Below, piece by piece: positions 36,001-44,786 of a stretch of 64,000 nt of DNA. Source of the stretch: Lottia gigantea. Lineage: Eukaryota; Mollusca; Gastropoda; Lottiidae. A program made the translations under genes and the position numbers. The stretch covers positions 602,081 to 666,080 of the forward strand of contig NW_008707425.1 in NCBI RefSeq assembly GCF_000327385.1, given 5' to 3'. A model generated the notes under the pieces. It saw nothing but the letters and a program-made list of their open reading frames with translations, searched no databases and was not told where the DNA came from. Within the stretch, counting starts at the first letter, position 1. Each line of letters begins with the position of its first letter.

Positions 36001-39000
36001 TTTTAGTCTAATAGAAACATCAAATGCTCATGATCATTCACTTAACAGCAGTATGAAGACAATAATAAGGTTTTTATGTAAAATTATACAAGAAATATCA
36101 TATACAAGTTATATTTGTATTGCTCGAGAAGCACCTGATGTAACTCTTTCACTGAGTTTGCCAAGTAAGATTATAGTGATCATAAACTTTAAAATCAGTG
36201 ATATCACCAAGTGTTATAATGGTACCCAATGAGAAAGACAGGAAAGGAACCTGTGACTTACCACCGGGAGCTTTTGCTCTATCATAAACTTCTAATCTTA
36301 ATTCTCTTGTTTCATTCGTTACATCACTGAAATATGTAAACACATAAACTCATAAAAGTAAGATTATGGTATATCAATAAATATGTGTTGAACATATTAC
36401 CAGACAGACCTTGCATAGAAAAGTTTCATTGATTAAAGACTAAGTTATACAACAAATCAATTCTCAAAGAGATTATAAAGGTTTCTGAAATAAACTTTTT
36501 AATGCATATTAGAAACACTAACAATGGCCGAGTCAGGTTTACGTTCGAGGGGATGCGAAATACCTGAGGTTGCCTGAATTTCTATCCAAGTTATGATATT
36601 TTTGCCTTAAAAACATGCCATTTGGGCTGCGAAGGGGGGCGGGAAACCCCTCTGCCCCGCCACTGGACACTAATAGTATTAAAGAAAGAAAGAACTATAT
36701 TTCATAAGGATAACAACTTAGGTTCACAGTTAAGGATCCTTTCTACAAGCTGGTCCTTGGCCAAACCTCTTTACATTGATCTTTCCTCGATAATCCATAC
36801 CCATTTACAGCTGGGTCGACTGGAGTGAAGATGGCGTATTCAAGGTAATCGGATAATCACAAACCGATCGAGATCAGAACCCATAGCCCCCATTTGCTCA
36901 ATATAACCAAGCAAATGACATCATGTACAGAACCAACGCTCTAACCGACTGTGATATAGAACCTCACCATCAACATTTCAGTTTTATTTGTATATTTCAT
37001 ATTAAAAATTTTGCAGCAGCATAAAAAGTACATTGGGGAAGACGTATTTTAATAAATTAGAATGAACATATAGATATGTGACCAACTCTATACAATCTTA
37101 TAGGTAAGTCCTCTGGTAAAACATTGCTCCTCCAGAATCTGCTGTACAATGCTTAGAATAAACTTACAAAAGAAAATGTTCATCCCAGAAAGGATTTATA
37201 GTATTTTTAACGGCACTTGTACTGTAGTTTTGTACAGGATCATCTAATAATAACAGACAAACAGGTTCAACTTGGCCTGCAAAATAAATTGACAATTTAT
37301 TAGACCCCGATTTTTTATTGAAAAATTAATTAAATATTGAATTATAGTAAATTCAAAAAGCCAAGATCCATACATAATAATGGTAATAAAGAGGATTTTG
37401 CCATGTCCTATTTGGTTGTTCTGTGATTTTGATCTAACTGGGAGTTTGTACAGATCCATTCTTCAAATCTTTTAACTAGATTTTTTTTATCATGAAATAT
37501 CAATGGCAAACCCCTTACTTTCCTACTTGGTAACCCCAACTTCAACAGAAGTTCACTCTTAATCTTTATCATAAGAAAAAGGCAGTTAAAGGTGGGTTTC
37601 CTTATTTTTTAGTGTTGAATTAAACAAAAAACTATGTGATTAATTGGTGTTTCTATTGAATTATTATGTATTCTTAATCATATCATTATCTTCTTATTGC
37701 ATATAATTAAGAGTATTAACCAATCATAATGTCCATACAGTCTGGATAAACAAAAAAAAACCTTTTGACCCTTCTTGATAAGTCACTCATTGGAATTCTG
37801 CTGGTAATTCTCTTCTTATTTTGCTAATTATGAATTAATTATGGACATGTGAGACAAACTGGTATTTTTCCAAGTCATTAGAAAACCTCTACTTTCTATT
37901 CATATAAGAATTAGCATTTTCATTTTCATAAATGAAAATAAGTGAATCCATCTTTAAGGGTTTTGGCCAAAAAAATCATAGTGCTGGGGATCTTCATCTA
38001 GCTACAGTTCCAACTTTGAACTACACCTCCTGTAGATTGTTATGAGTAAAAAACTTACCAGTCTCCTTTGGGCCGAGTCCACTTGCTTTTATAACTTTGA
38101 CTAACAATCTTTTATCTCCAGCAGAACGGGGAGGTTTAATAGGACTCATTGCTGATTGGAACTGAATTAAGAAATGATGCATAATTTATACCAGAATATT
38201 TATATATATCATTCTTGCAAAATTAAACAATTAACAGAACTGAGTTATATTGAAATTTGATGCCACAAGTCATCAATTTCTACATTTCAATCATATTTCT
38301 GATCAAGAAATTTTTCGTGTAACTCACAGATACAAAGAATGGATCAGTCAAAACTGATAGATGCTGTTGCCTTTAAGTCTTACCTTTGAAAAAGAAAGCA
38401 TTCTTTAAAAACATATCAAAGGGCAAACGATGTGTGTAACATCAGAATTCATTAAACTTTACACTAGAATAATCCAAATTAATACTCACAGATTGTTCAG
38501 CCTGTCTAGCCTCAATGGGCTCGAAAACACCTTCTGGCCGGGGGAGGCGTTCTTTTGGCATCTGGGAGGTGCGAGATTTAGCTATTGGTGGGCCTTGTTG
38601 GATTGGAGAGCTAGTATAGAGTTGAGGTGCAGCTGATTGGGAAAAGTCAGCAGCAAATTGGTTTGCAGGAGCTGCATACTGATTGGCAGATTGAGCCAAC
38701 TGGCTTGCAGTTGATGTAATCCTTTCGTTGACTGCTGACATATGATTGGTTGCTGGTACATGGCCTTGACCCCCGTGAGCACTCTGCCCTCCCTGAACGG
38801 ATGTTCTTCCAGCAGATTGAGGGTCATCCATTAACCATTTACTGATATTATAGTTGGGACTAGCCAGGGCAATGGCATTACGAACTACTTCATCAACGGC
38901 ACCCAAATCAACCAATTCATCACTATCCTGTAAAGAGAGACATACTTTCATAAAAACATCAAAAAATATCTTAAAGATTCAACATACAGAGTATGTAATA

Positions 39001-42000
39001 ATGATTTGTTCTTGTACCACTCAATTGTTTGAAAAATTCTCTATATCAATCAAGATTCAAACCAGATCTGAAATAAATCCAAGCTAAAAATAGTACACAA
39101 GATAAGATTTTGACAATCACAAATTGGCAAACAGAGCTGCTTCATTTTGTTGGGATAATCATTAGTTGCTAATTGAACAATTTTGGTTCATTGGAATGAA
39201 AGACAATCAGTTTGATTTTACTCGCTTCACAATAAAACTCAAAGTATATCACGGTAGGCAGAAATCATCAACACACTTACAAAGGATTCCTCAAAAACAC
39301 TATTAGATCCATCTGTAAGATGATCAGTATTTTCAAACGCATTGTCACCCAAGTCTTTTAAAGCACTATCTAAGTATTCATCACTGACACTGTTGGCCTT
39401 AAAAATCTTTAGAATGGGGTCCTCATATACATTGTCACTATGGTCAAAACTACCTGGGTCTTCAAAAACACTGTCTGGTCTGGCACAACAAGTTCTTCTC
39501 AGCAACAACTCCATACTGTGAATTCCAGAAATAATTTAGTTTTTAGCCAGAGTGTGGCACTGAAAAACTATGATAACGCAAATCTCAATGAACAAACTGA
39601 AACAAGTAAGTACCTATCAAAACAGACAATATTTCAAAAGGGTGATATCTACATTCTAAAACCACCAACACCAACTACAACCACCAAGTGTGTTCAGAAA
39701 GTTTTTACTATTAGCTATGTTTTCTTTCCACCGATGTTACAACTTCTCTACTACTTACAACTAATATTTTTTTAATTAAGAAAAACTATGGTTAAAATTT
39801 CTAGGTTAAAGAGATCCTAAGAGACCAATTAACTATATCATTATTTTGTACTGAAATCTGAAATACTTCAACTAGGAATTTTACTCACTATTTCTATATA
39901 TGTCTTTTCTATATATCACAGAGTATCTTAAATTGACGAGTCGTCATTTTAACATTCAAAAGCAGATAATTCTGGACACACATGGCTCCAATTTCGACGG
40001 TGAGCTGTGAACACTATTAATGATTGACTCAGCAAAAAAATTCCACTTTCTGAGAATTAAGTATGATGGGTCAAAAAATGGCCTAATTTTGCATGTTCTC
40101 AGATTCAGGCACAGCAAGTTAGTCAAAATTTGGTGTTGGAAAGAAAATGACAGGTCAGATTGATCTATGTATTTCAAATATGGTTCAATAACTAACAGAA
40201 AAGGAAAACCTGTATTAGTCGTTTCTTTATGATATTAAGATTACCATTAATAAAAAACATTAAATAAATTATATGTAACATGATGTTGAAGAGGAGAAAA
40301 AATACAAATCTTACAAGATAAACACCAGAACCCCTCTAGATCTACTAAAAATATCATCATTTATTACCATCAACTTAATATTATTAGCATTTAAACTATC
40401 TATCAGGGATTCACCTTCAATATTTGGTTCTAAGAGGAACCACAGACATCGTGTGGCAAATAAAAAGGGTTGGAAAATGAATCCACAATTCACATCCAAC
40501 AAGCGATACAGAAACCATATGCAATTTACTCAATTCTCAATGTTTGCTTGCATTATAAATAAACCAAGTCACACTCCTTCATAAGTTTTCTGTTTTACAA
40601 CACATCAGTACATATACTGGTCCAAAAATCAATTTTTACTCAAATCAAATTTTCACAGCCTCTATCCATTAGACCATGAACAAATCCAACACAGTAAACT
40701 CATTTGTAAGTTTTGACTTCTGAATCATATAGTTCTTATTGAATAATAACAGTTCTAAAAACTTCCACATTGACTTATTTAACTACACTCAATATTAACA
40801 CTAATATAATACAGATTCTTTGATGTACAAATTTATAATGGAATAAGCAATAAGGTGCTATGGGTTCGAATCCTCATCAAAGTTAAAAAAAACTACCTAT
40901 GCCACAATCTGAACTTCTGAAAGACAGCCCAGAGCCAATTTTCAACCCTTATCACTAGGATAGGTACAAAAACTTTTAATCTCCTAAATCAAGGAATATA
41001 TACTCCAAAAAACAATAGATCAATTTCCATTCAAACTTGAAACATTTCTCACAAGATAATGCAGATTCCTCTAAATACACATCTACGTCAGTTAGAAAAC
41101 TCTTCCAGGAGTAATACTGTACTGAACCCCATTAAAATACCAATTTTCATAATTTAACTTCATTAACACTCAAAACTTAACAGTCAATTTAGATTTCTTG
41201 TGATACAAATAATAATTAATCACACAGAGAAAACTCTTTAATCCTTGGTGTAATCTACTGCTCAAAACATTAAACCAGTATTATGTACATCCAGGTAAAA
41301 ACAAAATGGCTGACAAGATTGCAGAAGTGAGATTCAGAAAACAAACAAAAAACCTTCCCCAACATCTGTGGTAATTACTCCATAAGATAGAGGAATTTCT
41401 ACCAACATCTGGTAATGATTTCAAATATTGATACAAATCTCTAAACTTGAAGCATCAAATTACTTCCAAAAATAAATGCACAGTGATGTACCAGATAGTG
41501 CAGATATATTCAAATTGTGTGCATTCATCACCTAAACTTTTTCAGTTAGTCAACACAATCAACCATGGAAAAATGATCTGTCAAAATACTGTTCATTGAT
41601 TTGTTTCAAGTTTGTAATGGTCAATGATCAAATCATGATTCCATTTACACAGTATCACGCAATTTGATTGGATAACAGCCGTCACGTGCATTCGGTTTAT
41701 ATCTGTGTAAGCTCCGCCCCTTTACGGAGTACTTTTAGCATTGAGTTTGATTGACGTGGCCACTACACGTTCCTTTGAAAATCAACAGAGCCGAAATCAA
41801 CACATCACTGAATGATAAAGGTATTTTCTAAATTTCCTCAAATAGAACTTTCAATGTAGCCTCTGTCAACTTTCATGCAGTAGACGGTAGACTATAAATA
41901 GGTGACCTACTGATTGCTGATTGGCTGTTCTCTAGGACGTCTCTATTTTTAGTATCAGTTCATTAACGTTATGTTAAAATTTTAGGTATTTATGCTAAAT

Positions 42001-44786
42001 AAATATTTAAACACGTATTTGAGTTGATTTAATTATAAGTAATAACCTGAACATTTTTTCACTTTATCCATGTATAAACAGAAAAAACCAGTATACACTT
42101 ATGTATAAACAGCTACACAGATTACACAGGTTTTTTCTGTTTATACATTGATAAACTGAAAAAATTTTCAGGTCATTCCTTAATTAACTGAATTATAAAC
42201 CCTTTGTAATTGTTATTCTTAAAAATAAAATATCTGGAAAACCTTGAGAACTGTTGCCTGGTTGCTTAAAGTCACTCAAATACTGATGTTGATTTTTAAT
42301 AATCGTCAATGCTAATGACTCTGAATAAATCATCTTTCATCGTTATTCCTGCTGAAAACAGGTACAAAAAATCTGAGAAAGATCAATGCCATGAGATTTT
42401 TTACTCTGAACCCTTTGGTAGACAGGATTCTCCATAATGGTTGGTATCTTTCTTACATTTTCTATCTAGTTTTCTATCTAGTTTTCTATCTAGTTTTCTG
42501 TCTAGTTAAGGAAAAGCTTGACTCACCTGGAAAGGATTGGATGGTTTGACATTGGTTTTGATATCTGGTTTACCATCAAATGAAATACTGACATTAGCTT
42601 CACCTCTTACTTTTTCAATTAACACACGTAACTGTAAAATAAATCCAGAGTTATTCTGTATGCCCATACAAATGAGGTATATTTTTGACAACAATAGGGC
42701 AGGCCAGACCATCACAGATTCAGTCACTGTATGAGAAAGGAGCAAGGTCCAATACACAAAATGTACAGTTAGTATTTTTCAATCAGCATTTTTTAAAATT
42801 CATTCCACCTTTGTCTTGTCATCTTGTAATTTTATATATGTTCATATTTGCAGGCTATGTCATAAACGGTGCCAATTGGTACTATCAGTGTCCAAAACAC
42901 AAATAAAAAGTATAGAAAACTCATTTACAATCCATATTAGTAACTCAAATAAACAGTCAGATGTGAATACAAATTTGAAAAGGAAACGTTGTCTAGTCGC
43001 TGTTGGATTCAAAATGTGACTGACACAAAACCCTTGCACGTATTTAATTGACATAGACAAATCAATAGACATAACAACTGCTCAGAGATAGTTATAGTAA
43101 TAGAGATTAGTTATGAAAAGACTAATCAAGAAAGAAAAAAATAATAGGCCGATGAAAAATTAGTGTTTTCCCAGACATGGCCTTCGGTGCTAGGAGTCGT
43201 GCTTTGTCTGAAAACTCAACCCTTCAAAATTTTCAACCAAACCAGCCTGCCAAAGCCCCCCTCCCCCTCCCACACTCCTCTCTAACTGCACTTTACCCAG
43301 TACGTCTATGATGATGGTAAATGAAAAGAAAGTTTAATATTGTCTATGAAGTTTGTATGATACAAGTGGTGCACGATACAAAAAAAAAACTATAAAGCCC
43401 TACCTTTCCTTTTAATCTGAGTATTTTAGCTGTACAATTTGTGAGTTTAACACCTTCGTGTGTTGTTTGTGAGGCAAATACAACAAAAGCCATATCTCTC
43501 GACTCAACATGACCTTGCAAGATCTGAAAAAAAAAAGAACATCCACAAAGCTCATCAGAATGACAATAAGACAATTTACACAAAACTTATATAAAACTTT
43601 AATATTTTTGAAATGACTCAGCAATTGTCATTTATAAATTTCAATGTAACCCCTTCAAGCTCAATAATTCTAAAACAGACTGATTATGTATTGTTAACCA
43701 TGGTTGGGATACTTTCACATCAGCAAGATGTTGGTAAAACACGAGATCACTTGAGAAACACAGGGAACAATGACAAGATTCATAAAGTCAGTTCTGACAA
43801 ACTATTTTAGTTTAGGATACAGATGTATATTTCAATGATGACTCTCCACATAGGTATTAAGGAACTAAGCTGTGACATGTCTATGTTAGGCCAGAATTTA
43901 GCCCACATCCCCGCCCTACCCTCCCTTTAAAGTTTTGTCGCTCCCTGTCTAATAATTCACAGATACGCCTGGAACTGAGTTGTGGTTAAAAACACACCAG
44001 ACATTTTTGAGGTTTCAGAGTACATAGTTAATCTAATTATATGAGATTTTAATTATTTCTGGAGAATGAAAAATGATAAATGTCTTGAATTATATTTTTC
44101 ATTAATTGTATATCATAAAACATATGTTGACCATGATAAATTAATTAAAGGTGAACCTGAGAAAAGCTCTATTTGTTTACAATACCACATAGAATAGAAA
44201 AAAATGGTCTTTGCATAGATAACAAGTGGTTGTCTAGCAAGATACGCCCACTTTCTGACACACTTTCAGTATATCAAGTGCAGTCACATATCTGTGTCAA
44301 ATCATACCAAAAATCTAATTTGTGCAAGATATTGTTGATTTAAGCAAACACACATTATTTAATAAAATTCTGAGGGCAATAACTCAAAAACCGTTCACCG
44401 AAAGATCGTCAACTTTGAACTTGTCCAAGATCTGATCATTATAANNNNNNNNNNNNNNNNNNNNNNNNNNNNNNNNNNNNNNNNNNNNNNNNNNTGACGA
44501 CAATATACGACCACATTATAAAACTGAGTTTATAATAACCACGATGTTCAATTGAGATGAACAATAGCCTAGAGCCCTTATGTTTTACATTTCAGAGTGT
44601 TTCATCAATCAAGCTATATCTAATTCTACTCAATCTACTCTGTCATCCATAGAAAAATATAAGATACTAGAATAAAGATTAAAAACTTACAAATTTGTCA
44701 TCTTGGAAAATCTGTGATGAAAAGTCTGAAAATTTGGGAGGTAAACTACCAGATTCTACTTTTTCAAATTTAATTTGGACGGGTCC
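17837..44786 (-). CDS. C2CD2L: C2CD2L/TMEM24-type SMP-C2 lipid-transfer tether, 14 coding exons, N-terminus missing
   Basis: Exons (minus order): 44691-44786, 43404-43523, 42527-42631, 38490-38927, 38059-38161, 37168-37276, 36262-36326, 35378-35505, 34651-34837, 33788-33910, 28019-28410, 20903-20978, 20096-20242, 17837-18054. They total 2307 nt in one continuous frame (768 aa plus stop). Residues 1-125 match the TMEM24 SMP domain (GPVQIKFEKVE against human SIQIAFEEV). VDLGAVDEVVRNAI matches human VELSTIEELIEDAI. A C2 domain covers about 267-395. RTITPGGTVVTTTTT matches human RTIMPDGTIVTTVTT, and TSTLVITGVK matches STLIISGV. The tail has two polybasic blocks. Known role: an ER-anchored protein that moves phosphatidylinositol to the plasma membrane; phosphorylation of the basic tail releases it. 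The membrane-anchor exon was not found, probably beyond 64000. An ER-plasma-membrane role here is inference from orthology. Confidence 0.92.
18740..18985 (+). repeat. Tandem repeat, ~22-bp unit (TATATCAAGAAAATACTAAGAG)
   Basis: About nine to ten diverging units inside the last C2CD2L intron; the sequence is purine-rich on the + strand. Confidence 0.8.
20096..20242 (-). CDS. C2CD2L: C2CD2L penultimate exon, first polybasic block
   Basis: Acceptor CTCACTAACAG precedes 20242. Encodes EKKKSSFGSALKKAFGRKKR and then a Tyr/Pro-rich stretch. The downstream donor at 20095 (G|GTTCTT) has a poor consensus, chosen because it alone keeps phase with the last exon. A stronger GTAAGA site inside the exon (after TTTGGTC) is a possible alternative, also phase-compatible. 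Confidence 0.75.
20903..20978 (-). CDS. C2CD2L: C2CD2L exon, short acidic/Ser-Thr linker
   Basis: Acceptor TTTACTTTCAG and donor G|GTTAGT bound a 76-nt exon encoding TIESTPTDESGGFTSQQRER, then STPDK. It starts in phase 0 and ends with one spare base, matching both neighbours. It probably corresponds to the human Ser/Thr-rich linker before the basic tail. Confidence 0.8.
24635..24982. mobile_element. hAT-type MITE with 8-bp target duplication
   Basis: Terminal CAAGGTTTCTCAA (24635) and TTGAGAAACCCTG (ending 24982) are inverted repeats of the hAT form CAGGGTTTCTCAA. The flanking 8-mers ATGTATAC (24627-24634) and GTGTATAC (24983-24990) agree at 7 of 8 bases. 348 bp, non-coding, in a C2CD2L intron. 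Confidence 0.85.
25307..25590 (+). mobile_element. MITE, TTAAAGATGGGT family, copy 1 (right end lost)
   Basis: Starts TTAAAGATAGGTTTCC and follows the copies at 37586 and 45993 through CTAATTATGAA and TTATGGACATGTGAGACAAA, then diverges. No right terminus was found. Confidence 0.7.
25600..25736. repeat. Segment shared with 8595-8680
   Basis: TTTACTCAAATCCGTACAGT at 25619 and the following AAAACCTTACGTAATG resemble 8611-8672. The repeat family is not recognised. Confidence 0.5.
25737..25829. mobile_element. Very small palindromic MITE (93 bp), TTAAAGGGCACATTTC ends
   Basis: Starts TTAAAGGGCACATTTC and ends GAAATGTCCCTTTAA. The two ends are inverted repeats of about 15 bp, with terminal TTAA as likely target duplication. 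Confidence 0.7.
28019..28410 (-). CDS. C2CD2L: C2CD2L exon, conserved TSTLVITGVK block and Arg/Ser stretch
   Basis: Acceptor ATATGCTTACAG precedes 28410; two leading bases complete the codon from 33788. VSDAAIRELSDRSKR and TPAKTSTLVITGVK match human AETAIRQLTEP and TPTKRSTLIISGV. An RSRSRSRS run follows, then SSIDDLSGSF and a helical segment. Two phase-0 donors are possible: a strong GTAAGA after 28283 and a weak GTGTAA after 28019. I favour the long form because the sequence between them looks coding. Without splicing the frame stops at 28013-28015. Confidence 0.8.
28734..28783 (-). CDS. C2CD2L: Possible 50-nt optional exon of C2CD2L
   Basis: Acceptor CTTGTGTTTCAG and donor CTT|GTAAGT are both strong. 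In the incoming phase it reads GNAQILQYDREPGRYNL without a stop. Its length is not a multiple of three, so joining it to the next exon gives AAA TGA at once. It could be a regulated or unproductive exon, or chance. Confidence 0.4.
29877..30548. other. Assembly gap (672 N)
   Basis: A run of N. The frames drawn through it are meaningless. It abuts the 24-bp satellite and probably reflects its collapse. Confidence 0.98.
30549..32205 (+). repeat. 24-bp AT-rich satellite array (TATGTTATATTATACAATAT unit)
   Basis: About 70 units, mostly 24 bp, with 22-bp (CTGTTATATT) and 18-bp (TATGTTATATATATTTTC) variants. Variant units recur at about 111 bp (31484 and 31595) and about 107 bp (30658 and 30765). 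Since 24 is a multiple of three, long stop-free frames arise that translate as (MLYYTIFS)n. These are artefacts, not genes. Position 30637 is N. Confidence 0.95.
33403..33744. mobile_element. MITE, TTAAAGGGACA family, copy 2
   Basis: TTAAAGGGAAACAG at the left and GCTCCTTTAA at the right; the interior follows the copy at 880-1211 (GGATTTGAAGGCTCAAATTT, then GATGTGCTGGGAACATTATT). It ends 44 bp from the C2CD2L exon at 33788. Confidence 0.7.
33788..33910 (-). CDS. C2CD2L: C2CD2L exon, Ser/His-rich linker
   Basis: Acceptor TTGTTTGTTTAG precedes 33910; donor CAG|GTATAA at 33787. Encodes SPHLVQKHHVNADYSSSECS and a Ser-rich end. Corresponds to the human SGPSNTSHSSSRDS linker. Confidence 0.85.
34651..34837 (-). 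CDS. C2CD2L: C2CD2L exon after C2, TITPGGTVVTTTTT block
   Basis: Acceptor TTGTTTTCCAG precedes 34837; donor G|GTAATA. Starts FLFMDPSEADLLLDISAAA and contains PKRRIETGRTITPGGTVVTT, the best-conserved linker block of the family. Confidence 0.93.
34905..35235 (+). repeat. tRNA-derived SINE, family A, near full length
   Basis: The head resembles a tRNA gene: A box TGGCTCAGTGAC (34918) and B box GGTTCAATCCC (34962-34972). A body of about 250 bp follows (CCCGGTTTCCCTCTGTCAGTG, GAGGGGCTGACATGG, AAATTTCCCTCATTGCACCC). Other copies: 57255-57450 (+) and 58057-58406 (-). Confidence 0.85.
35378..35505 (-). CDS. C2CD2L: C2CD2L exon, end of C2 domain
   Basis: Acceptor TATTTTGTAG precedes 35505; donor GAG|GTAATT. 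Encodes EEFIGESVIFIDDLRKTPST, then a strand ending CGSLTVE. The 'F-I-G' after the third loop is typical of C2 folds. Confidence 0.92.
35587..35925. mobile_element. Probable hAT-like MITE remnant
   Basis: The left part CAGTAGTTGCTAACCTTTTT strongly resembles hAT termini of the form CAGTGGTTCTCAACCTTTTT and is followed by C-rich CACACCCC words, which return at 35875-35895. A matching right terminus was not found. The centre is a run of GGATATATAATAATG-like units. Confidence 0.4.
36262..36326 (-). CDS. C2CD2L: C2CD2L exon, C2 domain
   Basis: Acceptor ACATATTTCAG precedes 36326; donor G|GTAAGT. Encodes DVTNETRELRLEVYDRAKAP. It has the VYD of the third C2 loop but not the full set of calcium-binding aspartates. 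Confidence 0.92.
36655..36965 (-). repeat. tRNA-derived SINE, family B, near full length
   Basis: On the minus strand: an A-box-like CACAGTCGGTTAGAGCGTTGG (from about 36956), a B box GGTTCTGATCTC about 65 nt further, then body words CCAGTCGACCCAGCTG and AGGTTTGGCCAAGGACC and the tail TAAGTTGTTATCCTT. Related fragments: 1-60, 23310-23460, 42290-42440, 56510-56880, 59050-59530 and 63400-63480. Confidence 0.75.
37168..37276 (-). CDS. C2CD2L: C2CD2L exon, C2 domain
   Basis: Acceptor TTATTTTGCAG precedes 37276; donor TT|GTAAGT. Encodes QVEPVCLLLLDDPVQNYSTS and NTINPFWDEHFLF. The NPFWDE motif is a C2 hallmark. Confidence 0.93.
37586..37957 (+). mobile_element. MITE, TTAAAGATGGGT family, copy 2
   Basis: TTAAAGGTGGGTTTCC at the left; AATCCATCTTTAA at the right; TTAA at both ends. 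The interior matches 45993-46318. Confidence 0.75.
38059..38161 (-). CDS. C2CD2L: C2CD2L exon, start of C2 domain
   Basis: Acceptor TTAATTCAG precedes 38161; donor G|GTAAGT. Encodes SPIKPPRSAGDKRLLVKVIK, then ASGLGPKETG: the first beta strand and loop 1 of a C2 fold without the usual loop-1 aspartate. Confidence 0.93.
38490..38927 (-). CDS. C2CD2L: C2CD2L exon, end of SMP and Ala/Gln-rich linker
   Basis: Acceptor TCTCTTTACAG precedes 38927; donor TCT|GTGAGT. 146 codons. Starts DSDELVDLGAVDEVVRNAIA (the human VELSTIEELIEDAI helix), then a long linker rich in Ala, Gln and Ser with repeated SANQ/PANQ words, absent from human C2CD2L. Confidence 0.92.
39281..39515 (-). CDS. C2CD2L: Alternative first (or cassette) exon of C2CD2L
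   Basis: Acceptor TGGAATTCACAG precedes 39515, directly before T-ATG (ATG at 39514). Frame open to donor TTT|GTAAGT at 39280, phase 0, joining the 38927 exon in frame. From the upstream coding exon (phase 0) this acceptor would be out of frame. Hence it serves best as a first coding exon spliced to a non-coding leader. Encodes 78 residues starting MELLLRRTCCARPDSVFEDP, acidic, with four [DN]-x-[VA]-[FY]-E motifs. It has no counterpart in human C2CD2L, where the flanking exons are adjacent. Confidence 0.6.
39869..40085. mobile_element. MITE, TTAAAGGGACA family, truncated copy 3
   Basis: Matches the inside and right half of 880-1211 (TTTTACTCACTATTTCTATA, GACGAGTCGTCATTTT, TTTCGACGGTGAGCTGTGAA). 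Both termini are missing. Confidence 0.65.
40850..40990 (+). repeat. SINE-like fragment with a perfect Pol III B box
   Basis: GGTTCGAATCC at about 40863 after a TGCTATGG context, as in family B heads. No A box upstream and no recognisable body. Confidence 0.35.
41640..41960 (-). promoter_or_regulatory. Candidate internal promoter of C2CD2L
   Basis: An island of CpG and promoter-like motifs in AT-rich intron: CACGTG E-box (41683), GC box CCGCCCC (41714; GGGGCGG on minus), CCAAT boxes on the minus strand (CAGCCAATCAGC near 41917-41928, and ATTGG at about 41669), and TATAAATAG (41893), which is TATA-like on both strands. It lies about 2.2 kb upstream (minus) of the alternative first exon at 39515. 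Orientation is inferred. Confidence 0.4.
42458..42507 (+). repeat. 12-bp tandem repeat (TTTTCTATCTAG x4)
   Basis: Four direct copies, the last with one change, 20 bp from the donor side of the C2CD2L exon at 42527. Confidence 0.85.
42527..42631 (-). CDS. C2CD2L: C2CD2L exon, SMP domain
   Basis: Acceptor TTATTTTACAG precedes 42631; donor CAG|GTGAGT. 35 codons: LRVLIEKVRGEANVSISFDG, then KPDIKTNVKPSNPFQ; human counterpart LEVNLEEIPGEGLLISWAF.DRPDLSLTV. Confidence 0.93.
43404..43523 (-). CDS. C2CD2L: C2CD2L exon, SMP domain
   Basis: Acceptor TTTTTTTTTTCAG precedes 43523; donor AAG|GTAGGG. 40 codons, phase 0 at both ends, including VESRDMAFVVFASQTTHEGV. Confidence 0.9.
44260..44530 (+). repeat. 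Interspersed 'GGCAATAACTC' repeat with internal gap
   Basis: GGGCAATAACTCAAAAACCG (44374) and AAAGATCGTCAACTTTGAAC match 4640-5210 and the inverse of 8595-9010. A 50-N gap (44445-44494) interrupts it. Confidence 0.7.
44445..44494. other. Assembly gap (50 N)
   Basis: Exactly 50 N; the size may be nominal. Confidence 0.97.
44691..44786 (-). CDS. C2CD2L: C2CD2L first exon found in the window, SMP domain
   Basis: Acceptor TTGTCATTTCAG precedes 44786; donor TTT|GTAAGT. 32 codons starting GPVQIKFEKVESGSLPPKFS. It is preceded by an acceptor, so at least one more coding exon lies further along the minus strand. Confidence 0.92.

Noticed and set aside
38582-39087. Other frames over the C2CD2L linker exon (38582-38827, 38854-39087)
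   Set aside because: Alternative-phase shadows of the 38490-38927 exon.
40863-40873. Perfect B box suggesting a tRNA gene
   Set aside because: No A box, acceptor stem or anticodon arm; best seen as a SINE fragment.
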